Under the pieces are notes generated by a model, which was given only the letters and a program-made list of their open reading frames with translations, did not search any database and was not told where the DNA came from. Positions 1 through 7,067 of a stretch of 64,000 nucleotides of DNA are shown here, piece after piece. The position numbers and the translations under genes were made by a program. This DNA is from JAKFDK01 sp036676195 (GTDB taxonomy: Bacteria > Bacillota > Sulfobacillia > Symbiobacteriales > ZC4RG38), in the NCBI GenBank assembly GCA_036676195.1, contig JAKFDK010000040.1, forward strand, positions 62,001 through 126,000. The letters are read 5' to 3'. Numbering within the stretch: position 1 is the stretch's first letter; each line of letters starts with the position of its first letter.

Positions 1-504
1 CTCGTCCGCCAGCAGAAGGGCAGGGCGGGCGGCAAAGGCGCGGGCCACCGCCACCCGCTGTTGTTCGCCGCCGGAAAGCTGGGCCGGGTAGTGGGACATC
101 CGGTCCGCCAGCCCCACGGCTGCCAGCAGTTCTTGGCTCCGTGACCCGGCATCGGCCGCACCCAGGAGTTCCAGCGGCAGAGCCACGTTTTCCAGGGCCG
201 TCAAAGTAGGGATCAGGTGAAAAGACTGGAAGACAAAGCCGAGCTTTCGCCCCCGCAGATCGGCGAGCTGGTCTTCGGACATATGGGTGATGTCCTGCCC
301 GTCAAGGCGGACAGAGCCGGCCGAGGCCCGGTCCAGGCCGGCGACCAGGCCCAACAGCGTGCTCTTGCCGCTGCCGGAGGGACCCATCACGGCCACGAAC
401 TGGCCCCGCGGCACCTGCAGATTCACACCGCGCAAGATGCTCACCCGCCGCCCGCCGGTGGAAACTTCCTTGGTCAGACCTTGCAACTCAATCATGGCAG
501 TCAT
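1..504 (-). CDS. ABC transporter ATP-binding protein, YbbA/LolD type (partial)
   Basis: This is the N-terminal 168 codons of an ABC ATPase that runs off the left edge. It shows a Walker A motif GPSGSGKST, a Q-loop region FVFQSFHLIPTLTALENV, the signature LSGGEQQR and the start of Walker B (LLLADE) at the edge. The ATG at 504 is preceded by AGGAG eight bases upstream; a second in-frame ATG lies at 495. The class (MacB/LolD/YbbA) normally works with an FtsX-like permease in macrolide, lipoprotein or stress-related export. It is divergent from a TesA-like gene 54 bp away, the same partner arrangement known for ybbA and tesA in Escherichia coli, so YbbA is the best guess; the permease would lie outside the window. 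Confidence 0.9.
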   Translation of the reverse strand, partial: MTAMIELQGLTKEVSTGGRRVSILRGVNLQVPRGQFVAVMGPSGSGKSTLLGLVAGLDRASAGSVRLDGQDITHMSEDQLADLRGRKLGFVFQSFHLIPTLTALENVALPLELLGAADAGSRSQELLAAVGLADRMSHYPAQLSGGEQQRVAVARAFAARPALLLADE

Positions 505-558
505 CGTGCACACTCCTGGCATTTGGTGTACCATATAAACTATCAGGGGGGGAAACTC

Positions 559-1278
559 ATGCGCTGGCTGCATCTGCCTGTGTTCCTGGCCCTGCTGTCC
601 CTGATACTGGCTGCCTGCAGCCAAAACAAGCAGGCAACACCGGTCCCGCCGCCCGCTGCGGCTCCGGCTGCCACGCCGCCCGCTGCCCCGGCATCTGGTC
701 CCGCCGCGGCCACCGCCGAGTCCAGGGATGAACGACCGGTCATTCTGGCCCTGGGCGACAGCCTGACGGCCGGGCAGGGGGTGCCGCGGGAGCACAGTTA
801 CCCGGCCCGGCTGCAGAAGTTGCTGGATTCCGGGGGCTACCGCTACCGGGTGGTGAACGCCGGGATCTCCGGCGACACCAGTGCCGGTGGGGTCAGCCGG
901 TTGGAGCGGCTGCTGGAGCAAAAGCCGGCCATTATCATTTTAGCCCTGGGCGCCAACGATGGCCTGCGCGGGCTGCCGGTGGCGCCAATGAAGGCGAACC
1001 TGGCGCAAATCATCGAACGAAGCCAGGGGGCAGGTGCCCGGGTGGTGCTGGCGGGCATGGAGATTCCGCCCAACTACGGCCCGGAGTACACCGGCCAGTT
1101 CCGGCAGGTGTTTACCGACCTGGCGGAGCAGTACGGGCTGCCCCTGATCCCGTTCCTGTTGGAGGGGGTCGGCGGACATCCGGAACTGAACCTGCCGGAC
1201 GGGGTCCATCCCACCGGTGACGGCTATGTCATTGTAACCCAAAACGTGTTTCAGGTGTTGGAGCCATTACTCAGGTGA
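559..1278 (+). CDS. tesA: SGNH/GDSL hydrolase lipoprotein (TesA-like arylesterase/thioesterase)
   Basis: Predicted 239-residue lipoprotein of the SGNH hydrolase family, related to TesA (acyl-CoA thioesterase I, lysophospholipase L1, arylesterase). A signal peptide ends in the lipobox LAAC (Cys20), followed by an Ala/Pro-rich linker to about residue 58. The catalytic core has block I GDSLTAG (Ser68), block II around NAGISGDTS, block III LGANDGLRG and the terminal DGVHPTGDGY carrying the Asp/His pair. The ATG at 559 sits after GGGGGGGAAACTC; the frame stays open further upstream, but that part overlaps the divergent ATPase and lacks a signal peptide. The lipid anchor and linker are unlike the soluble periplasmic TesA of Gram-negatives and suit a Gram-positive cell surface. 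Ester or thioester hydrolysis is family knowledge; the substrate is unknown. Confidence 0.9.
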   Translation: MRWLHLPVFLALLSLILAACSQNKQATPVPPPAAAPAATPPAAPASGPAAATAESRDERPVILALGDSLTAGQGVPREHSYPARLQKLLDSGGYRYRVVNAGISGDTSAGGVSRLERLLEQKPAIIILALGANDGLRGLPVAPMKANLAQIIERSQGAGARVVLAGMEIPPNYGPEYTGQFRQVFTDLAEQYGLPLIPFLLEGVGGHPELNLPDGVHPTGDGYVIVTQNVFQVLEPLLR

Positions 1279-1378
1279 CAAGGCTCCCTCCCATTATTGA
1301 CGGGCCAGGCCTGTCCCGTGTGACAGCCGGTGGCAGAGGGAGCTCCCCAAATCATCATGGAAGAAAGAGGCGAGCTGG

Positions 1379-2494
1379 ATGAGTGCAAGCATGATCGCAG
1401 AGATGGCGCGTGAGTATGCCAGGCGGGAACTGGCCCCCAGGGCGGGTGAGGTAGACCGTGCGGGTGCATTTGGTGAAAACCTGTTCAGCGGCATGGGTGA
1501 ACTCGGTCTGCTGGGTCTGCTGGTACCCGAAGCCTATGGCGGTGCGGCCCAGAACCTGGCGGCGGTGGCAGCGGCCATTGAGGCGCTGGCGGGGGCCTGC
1601 GGCTCCACGGCATGGGCGTACCTGGCCCACAACTGTGCCAGCGCTGCGGTGGCGGCCAATGGCAACGAGGCCCTGAAGAGCCGCCTCCTTCCCCAACTGG
1701 CGGCCGGCACGGCCATCGGCGCTGTGGCTGGAACCGAAGATACAGGCGGTTCTACCCCCATGGGCATTCAGACCACGGCCAAGGCCGAGGGGGACGGATA
1801 TGTGCTCAATGGCACCAAGATTTTCATCTCCAACGCCGGGTTCGCCGATGTCTACGTGATTCTGGCCCGCACCGGCGACCAGCCTGGTCCCAACGCCTTC
1901 TCCCTGTTCGTGGTCGAAAAGGGCACCCCCGGGTTTGGCTTTGGCCGCCGGGAGGAGACCCTGGGCGTCCGGGGCGTGAACGTCGGTGAGCTGCGGCTGG
2001 AGAATTGCTGGGTCCCCAAGGATAACCTGCTCGGTGCCGAGGGTGGCGGCCTCATGGCCATGGCGCCCATCGGCGGCTGCGGCGTGGTCGGTGCGGCGGC
2101 GGCGGCCGTGGGTCTGGCCCAGGCCGCGGTGGACCTGACCCGTGTCCACGTGAAGGAACGGCTGATCCTGGGCAAGCCCCTGGCCACCCTGCCCGGTGTC
2201 CAGCAGACCTGGGTCGGGATTCTGACCGATCTGGAGGCTGCCCGTGCCCTGACCGAGCGGGCCGTCAGCCGGGCCATGGCCGGTGGCCCGCCCCTGGTGC
2301 CGTGGCTGGCCAAGGCTCATGTGACCGAAACGGCCCAGCGGATCGTCGACCGCTGCCTGCAGTTGCACGGAGCCAACGGTTATTCCACCGAGTTCCCCCT
2401 GGAGCGGATGTACAGGGATGCCCGGGCGCTGTCAATCCACTGGGGCAATAACGACGTGCTGCGGGCCAACGCCGGCCCGCTGGCCCTCGGGTAA
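1379..2494 (+). CDS. Acyl-CoA dehydrogenase family protein, atypical
   Basis: A 371-residue flavoprotein of the acyl-CoA dehydrogenase fold: N-terminal helical domain (LGLLGLLVPEAYGG), a beta-domain motif GTEDTGGSTPMG where usual members have TEP.AGSD, and the C-terminal helical bundle with LQLHGANGYSTEFPLERMYRDAR. Family members oxidise acyl-CoA to enoyl-CoA with FAD. The segment that normally reads YEGT(S/N) and carries the catalytic Glu in medium- and short-chain enzymes reads IHWGNND here, so the usual base is missing. The base may lie elsewhere, as in isovaleryl-CoA dehydrogenase, or the enzyme may have another activity (hydroxylase- or desulfurase-like relatives exist). The ATG at 1379 follows a GAGG-type site. 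A strong terminator ends the unit at 2543. Confidence 0.85.
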   Translation: MSASMIAEMAREYARRELAPRAGEVDRAGAFGENLFSGMGELGLLGLLVPEAYGGAAQNLAAVAAAIEALAGACGSTAWAYLAHNCASAAVAANGNEALKSRLLPQLAAGTAIGAVAGTEDTGGSTPMGIQTTAKAEGDGYVLNGTKIFISNAGFADVYVILARTGDQPGPNAFSLFVVEKGTPGFGFGRREETLGVRGVNVGELRLENCWVPKDNLLGAEGGGLMAMAPIGGCGVVGAAAAAVGLAQAAVDLTRVHVKERLILGKPLATLPGVQQTWVGILTDLEAARALTERAVSRAMAGGPPLVPWLAKAHVTETAQRIVDRCLQLHGANGYSTEFPLERMYRDARALSIHWGNNDVLRANAGPLALG

Positions 2495-2516
2495 AGGACA
2501 ACTCCACAGGGTTCTC

Positions 2517-2550
2517 GGGCGGCCGGAATGCTTCCGGCCGCCCTTTCTCT
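2517..2550 (+). terminator. Rho-independent terminator
   Basis: A perfect 12-bp stem (2517-2528 with 2532-2543, loop TGC) is followed by TTTCTCT. It ends the acyl-CoA dehydrogenase transcript. Confidence 0.9.
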
Positions 2551-2584
2551 GCGCGTGTATCCCTATATATGGTCTTACTTACTA

Positions 2585-2618
2585 TTGTCAACAGTATCAA
2601 GCTATGTTATTGTAATAA
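2585..2618 (+). promoter_or_regulatory. Promoter region of subtilase 1 with TTATT-AATAA dyad
   Basis: A sigma-A-like promoter reads TTGTCA (2585-2590), a 17-bp spacer, then TATTGT (2608-2613). A small dyad TTATT-GT-AATAA (2607-2618) overlaps the -10. The element GTTATTG followed by AATAA recurs upstream of the second subtilase (6991-7004) at almost the same distance from its start codon (76 versus 77 bp), suggesting shared control of the two paralogues. The region is AT-rich against a GC-rich background. Confidence 0.5.
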
Positions 2619-2682
2619 ATGGGCATATTTAACAGTCAACCCTTTCGGTGATTACCCAAGACCAGAGGGAGGGGACTCAGAA

Positions 2683-4104
2683 ATGAGGAAAGGCCGGCAG
2701 GCCACAGCGATCTTCGCGATCATCTGCCTACTGCTTGTCATGGGTGCCGGCGGCGGCATCGCCGGGCCGGACGTGCCTGGACACAAGGTGCATCCGGCCT
2801 TGCTGAACCTGGCTAAAGAACGGCCGGAGGAAGAGGTCCAGGTCATTGTCCAGTTGCGCCGAGGCAGCCGCATGAGCGATCAGGAATTGCCGGCTGGGGC
2901 CCGCCGTCAGAGGGACATTTCTTTTATTGATGCCCAGATTCTAACGCTTCCGGCCCAGGCAGCTCTGCGCATTGCCCAGCTTTCGCAGGTGCGGTATGTC
3001 TCCCACAACGCCGCCATGGGGCTGACGGCGACCCACAGTCCCGTCACGGCTTATCCATACGCCGTGCAGTTGGATACATCGCTGTGGCCCAGGGGCTGCA
3101 CCGGCAGTGAGGTCGGTGTGGCCGTGCTGGACAGCGGCATCGCCGATCATCCGGATTTCCGCAGTCGGGTCCGGGTGGCCGTACCCGGTATCGATTTGGG
3201 TCCAGGGGACAGTTTCGGCCACGGCACCCATGTAGCCGGTATCATCGCCGGGTCCGACCCGGATGGGCAGTACCAGGGGGTAGCGCCGCTGGCCCGGTTG
3301 TTCGATCTGAAAGTTTCTGGCGACTCCGGTGAGTTCAAAGAAGGGGACTTGCTCAGCAGTCTGGAGTGGATCTACTACAATCATGCCGCCCACGGGATCC
3401 GGGTCGTCAACATTTCCGCCCAGTCCGCTTTGGCCCAGAGTTACCGCACGGCTCCGGTCGCCGCGGCGGTGGAGCAACTCTGGTCACAGGGGATTGTGGT
3501 CGTTGTTTCGGCCGGTAACCGCGGCAGTGTGGCCGATGCCATGTATTACCCGCCCGCCAACGACCCCTATGTGATTACCGTGGGGGCCTTCAGCGACGCC
3601 GGCACCGCTGACCGGTCCGATGACTATATCGCAGGTTTCAGCAGCCGTGGCATGTCCCAGGACGGCTACGTCAAACCCGATCTGTTTGCACCCGGGCACC
3701 GCCTGGTGGCGTCGCTGGCGGACGGATCATACCTGGGGCAACGCCTGCCGGAGCGGGTCGTAGCCACCCGGTACATTCGCCTGAGCGGCACCTCCATGGC
3801 CGCGCCGGTTGTCGCCGGGGTGGTGGCTGATCTGCTCTCATGCCGCCGTGACCTGCAGCCAGACCAGATCAAATGGCTGCTTACCCACCTGACCGCCGGG
3901 TCGACGGTGCCGGGCCTGCTGGACGCCGGGCGCATCCTGGCCTATCTGGACCAGACCCCCACCAGTGGGGTGCCCGCCGCCAATCTGAATCTGATGCCCA
4001 ACGACTACCTGAATCCCGACAGCGGTGCTCAGGTGGAAAGCAACGTATTCTTTGAGAATGTATTTTTTGAGAACGTATTCTTTGAGAACATGTTCCTCGA
4101 CTGA
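2683..4104 (+). CDS. Secreted subtilisin-like serine protease (S8) with NVFFE tail, paralogue 1
   Basis: A 473-residue secreted S8 protease. The ATG at 2683 follows GAGGGAGGGG and starts a clear signal peptide (hydrophobic stretch about residues 9-26). Residues about 35-125 resemble an I9-type inhibitory propeptide (VQVIVQLRRG, then a VRYVSHNA strand). The triad is visible: Asp150 in LDSGIADH, His180 in GHGTHVAGI and Ser371 in SGTSMAAPVVAG. It ends with four 5-residue repeats, NVFFE three times then NMFLD. The same tail closes the paralogue at 7068-8522, which flanks the cyclic-di-GMP gene between them. Expected role is extracellular proteolysis after self-cleavage of the propeptide; the tail function is unknown. 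The upstream frame from 2569 lacks a ribosome binding site and would bury the signal peptide. Confidence 0.93.
   Translation: MRKGRQATAIFAIICLLLVMGAGGGIAGPDVPGHKVHPALLNLAKERPEEEVQVIVQLRRGSRMSDQELPAGARRQRDISFIDAQILTLPAQAALRIAQLSQVRYVSHNAAMGLTATHSPVTAYPYAVQLDTSLWPRGCTGSEVGVAVLDSGIADHPDFRSRVRVAVPGIDLGPGDSFGHGTHVAGIIAGSDPDGQYQGVAPLARLFDLKVSGDSGEFKEGDLLSSLEWIYYNHAAHGIRVVNISAQSALAQSYRTAPVAAAVEQLWSQGIVVVVSAGNRGSVADAMYYPPANDPYVITVGAFSDAGTADRSDDYIAGFSSRGMSQDGYVKPDLFAPGHRLVASLADGSYLGQRLPERVVATRYIRLSGTSMAAPVVAGVVADLLSCRRDLQPDQIKWLLTHLTAGSTVPGLLDAGRILAYLDQTPTSGVPAANLNLMPNDYLNPDSGAQVESNVFFENVFFENVFFENMFLD
4042..4101 (+). repeat. Four 15-bp tandem repeats encoding NVFFE
   Basis: Four in-frame 15-bp units directly precede the stop codon: three encode N-V-F-F-E and the last N-M-F-L-D. 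Units differ at synonymous positions (AAC/AAT, TTC/TTT), which points to selection on the peptide rather than recent slippage. Confidence 0.95.
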
Positions 4105-4172
4105 GTCGACAGGCTGTACCGGGAGCGGGCTCGCCTGCTCCTGGTCCGCCTACCCGGTCAGGAGGTGCAGGC

Positions 4173-6896
4173 ATGCGGCGCTATCCACCTGCCGCAATGG
4201 CACTGATTGGTGTCACTGTGGCAGTGGCAACGGCTTTCGTCTGGCTCAGCATCCAACGCGACGGCCTGTCTGCGCACCATCTGCCCCAGTTTCTGGTCCT
4301 GACGGGCTTTGCCGGCTTCACGCAGCTTTATCCGGTACGGTCGGTGCGCGGGCAGTCGTCTTACTCCCTGTGCAATATTTTTGTCTTCGCCGCGGTACTG
4401 CTACTGCCACTGTCCTGGGCCACGTTACTCTGCCTGGCGATCTGGGTGCCCACGCTGCCGCAGCGCTATCGGTCAGGCGACCCGTACTTCTGGGTGCCGC
4501 CGCTGACGAATGCGGCCCAACTGGTGGTGCTGGTTCATCTGACCGGGCAAATCCTGCGGTACACCGGGGCCTACCGCCTGTCCGGTCTGCCCGACGTGGT
4601 GTGGCTATTTGCCGCCGCCGTTGTGTTTGTTCTGGCTCAGACCGTGTTTGTGTCTGTGCTGGTGGCCCTTTATCGCCGGGTGCCCCTGCAGTCCCTGGAC
4701 CTGGTCCATGTGGATTCCTTCCTGTCCGACCTCTTTCTGCCCTGCCTCGGTGTTGTGGTGGCCGTGCTCTGGACGGTGCACCCCTCTCTGCTCATGGTGG
4801 CCGGCATCGCCCTGGCTCTGGCCTATCGGATGATGCGCGGGATCCAACTGATCCGGCAGGCCGAACTGGACCCCAAGACCGGGATTTACAACTTCCGTTA
4901 CTTTGAGGAGCAACTCAAATTGGAAGTGAACCGGGCGCTGGGGCTCCGGCGGCCATTGTCGCTGATCTTTGCCGACCTGGATTACCTGCGCACCATTAAC
5001 AACAGCTTCGGACACCAGGCCGGCGATGCGGCGATCCACCGCGTCGCGGGTATTTTCCAGAGCCTGGGGGGGAAACTTGGACTCCCGGCCCGCTTTGGCG
5101 GGGAGGAGTTTGTGCTGTTGTTGCCCGGTGTCGACAGCCACGAGGCGCTGTACCTGGCGGAGCGACTCCGTGTCGCCGTGGAGGAGGCCCGTATCCCTGT
5201 CGGAACCCAGGTGATCTCCTGCACCATGAGCTTTGGCGTGGCCACCTGCCCGACTGACGGTACCACCACAGAGGCGCTGGTGAAGGCGGCCGATCAGGCT
5301 GTTTATGCCGCTAAATCGGGAGGGCGCAACCGCGTGTGCGTGGCGACTGACCCGGGCCAGGCCAACGCCTGCGCCCAGGCCCTGGCCGAGAGTGCGACTG
5401 CACTGGCCAGCCAGGCGGTGCAGCAGTCGGCGGCGGCCAGGCAGGAGGAAGAGGCCGTCGAACCGGGCGCCAGCCAGGGCCAGCACATGCCGCCGGCCGG
5501 GCAGGCCCTTACGGTGGCGGCCCTGATGGCCGGTACCATCGTACTGGCCTGGAGTGTGTCCGATCTGCAGCAGGGGACGAACTGGTGGGCCCTGATCATG
5601 CTGGCTGCCTCCGCCGGCATGGCCCAGGCGCTTAAAGTCAACATGTTTATCGATGACGGTACCCGGGGATCCATGTCCATCTGCATGGCCATCACCATGG
5701 CAACCGGGGCATACCTGGGGGTGGCGGCTGCGGTGGTGGTCAACCTGGTCAGCGGCGTGGTCCAGGTGTGGGGGGCGTACCGGCGCGAGGTGCACAAGCT
5801 GGCCTTCAACCTGTGCATGGCCGTACTGTCAGCGGCTGCAGGTGCCTTGCCCTACGCATGGCTCCGGCATCATCAGACCTCGGTTGGACTCGGTCTGGCC
5901 GGTTATGCGGCGACCGGAGCGGGTGCGGTCTTGTATTACCTGACCAATATTGGCCTGATGTCTCTGCTCATGGCCTGGGCCGGGGGTCAGTCGCCCCTGG
6001 CGGTGTGGCGAAAGAGCATGGCTTTTGTGACCCCGCACTATTTTTCCCTGACCCTGGCGGGCGGGTTCCTGGGCTACTTTCAGCCGGTGCTGGGCTGGAC
6101 CGGTACCCTCACCCTGGTGATCCTGCTGCTCCTGATCCGGCGTTCTTTTCAGCAACAAGTGCGCCACATGCATACGTCCTTGCGCGCCTTGCAAGAGGCC
6201 AAAGAATTGCTGTCCCGGGCCAACCAGTTGGAAAAGAAGAACATGCGTGAGTTAACCGAGGCCGTTTCGGCCATTATTGACGCCCGCGACGCCAGCGTCT
6301 TCGGGCATTCCCGCCAGGTGGCCCGGTATGCGGTCGCCATTGCCGGTGAGTTGGGCATCACCGACGCCGTCCTGCTGGACGAAATCCGCACCGCGGCTTT
6401 GCTGCACGACCTGGGCAAGGTGGGGGTGCCGGAAGCCATCTTGCACAAGCCCGGGCGCCTGACTCCGGAGGAGTATGCCATCATCCAGCAACATGCCTAC
6501 CTGGGCGAACGCATCCTCAGCCAGGTCGGATCGTTGAAGCAGGTGGCGCTCATTGTCGGAAACCATCACGAGTACTGGGACGGCTCCGGCTACCCACGGG
6601 GGGCGGCGGGCGAGGCCATTCCCATTGGGGCCCGAATCGTTTCGGCGGCCGATACCCTTGATTCCATTCTCACAGACCGGCCCTATTCCCGGGCCCGGTC
6701 GCTGGACGTGGCCCTGGGTGAACTGCGGCGCTGCGCCGGCACCCAGTTTGATCCGACTGTGGTGGCGGCAATAGACCGCTTGACGGCCAGTTGGCCCGCC
6801 CACTACTTTCAGAATTCCTTCCCTTCCACCGGGGTGCTGCCGGTGGTGATTCCCAATCAGGCAGCGGAGGATGTCACCGGGGAAGCGGCGCCCTGA
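4173..6896 (+). CDS. Membrane protein with GGDEF and HD-GYP domains (cyclic-di-GMP turnover)
   Basis: A 907-residue protein with two membrane blocks and two opposing cyclic-di-GMP domains. Order: about seven hydrophobic segments (residues 1-220); GGDEF domain (about 230-395) with intact GGEEF at 309-313; a second set of hydrophobic segments (about 430-670); a coiled linker; HD-GYP domain (about 690-880) with HDLGK (His745-Asp746) and GYP at 806-808. The two membrane blocks share an RG-S-(L/I)C motif (about residues 59-67 and 497-505), so the sensor appears duplicated. No RxxD inhibitory site is visible before GGEEF. GGDEF domains make and HD-GYP domains hydrolyse cyclic-di-GMP; which activity dominates cannot be told. 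AGGAGGTG at 4160-4167 supports the start. It lies between the two tailed subtilases, same strand. Confidence 0.92.
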   Translation: MRRYPPAAMALIGVTVAVATAFVWLSIQRDGLSAHHLPQFLVLTGFAGFTQLYPVRSVRGQSSYSLCNIFVFAAVLLLPLSWATLLCLAIWVPTLPQRYRSGDPYFWVPPLTNAAQLVVLVHLTGQILRYTGAYRLSGLPDVVWLFAAAVVFVLAQTVFVSVLVALYRRVPLQSLDLVHVDSFLSDLFLPCLGVVVAVLWTVHPSLLMVAGIALALAYRMMRGIQLIRQAELDPKTGIYNFRYFEEQLKLEVNRALGLRRPLSLIFADLDYLRTINNSFGHQAGDAAIHRVAGIFQSLGGKLGLPARFGGEEFVLLLPGVDSHEALYLAERLRVAVEEARIPVGTQVISCTMSFGVATCPTDGTTTEALVKAADQAVYAAKSGGRNRVCVATDPGQANACAQALAESATALASQAVQQSAAARQEEEAVEPGASQGQHMPPAGQALTVAALMAGTIVLAWSVSDLQQGTNWWALIMLAASAGMAQALKVNMFIDDGTRGSMSICMAITMATGAYLGVAAAVVVNLVSGVVQVWGAYRREVHKLAFNLCMAVLSAAAGALPYAWLRHHQTSVGLGLAGYAATGAGAVLYYLTNIGLMSLLMAWAGGQSPLAVWRKSMAFVTPHYFSLTLAGGFLGYFQPVLGWTGTLTLVILLLLIRRSFQQQVRHMHTSLRALQEAKELLSRANQLEKKNMRELTEAVSAIIDARDASVFGHSRQVARYAVAIAGELGITDAVLLDEIRTAALLHDLGKVGVPEAILHKPGRLTPEEYAIIQQHAYLGERILSQVGSLKQVALIVGNHHEYWDGSGYPRGAAGEAIPIGARIVSAADTLDSILTDRPYSRARSLDVALGELRRCAGTQFDPTVVAAIDRLTASWPAHYFQNSFPSTGVLPVVIPNQAAEDVTGEAAP

Positions 6897-6919
6897 TCGC
6901 CCTTTGCACCAGCATCAAG

Positions 6920-6950
6920 AGTCCCCGGCGATCTGAATCGTCCGGGGACT
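6920..6950 (+). terminator. Strong hairpin, probable terminator without clear T-run
   Basis: AGTCCCCGG (6920-6928) pairs perfectly with CCGGGGACT (6942-6950), and the loop extends the stem with CGAT/ATCG (one bulged T). The bases after it are not T-rich, so it may instead protect or attenuate the transcript between the GGDEF gene and subtilase 2. Confidence 0.55.
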
Positions 6951-6990
6951 TGGCATGTCTGCTCATAAATGGTATCATAGGCAACGATAG

Positions 6991-7017
6991 TTATTGGGAA
7001 ATAAGTACAGATATAGT
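6991..7017 (+). promoter_or_regulatory. Promoter region of subtilase 2 with TTATT-AATAA dyad
   Basis: TTATT (6991-6995) and AATAA (7000-7004) form a dyad preceded by AG, matching the GTTATTG...AATAA element before subtilase 1. A -10-like TATAGT lies at 7012-7017. The element lies 77 bp before the start codon, against 76 bp in the paralogue. Confidence 0.45.
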
Positions 7018-7067
7018 TTCGGATACCTGGAAATCGACTTGGGTCAAAACCAAAGGAAGGTGGAACC

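Noticed and set aside
1283..1343. GCTCCCTC/GAGGGAGC stem with inner CGGG/CCCG as a leader RNA of the acyl-CoA dehydrogenase gene
   Set aside because: The pairing is short and long-range in GC-rich sequence; no known RNA class fits.
4105..4172. Hairpin ACCGGGAGC/GCTCCTGGT between subtilase 1 and the GGDEF gene as a terminator
   Set aside because: One wobble, no T-run, and only 68 bp to the next gene, which has a good ribosome binding site; too weak to call.
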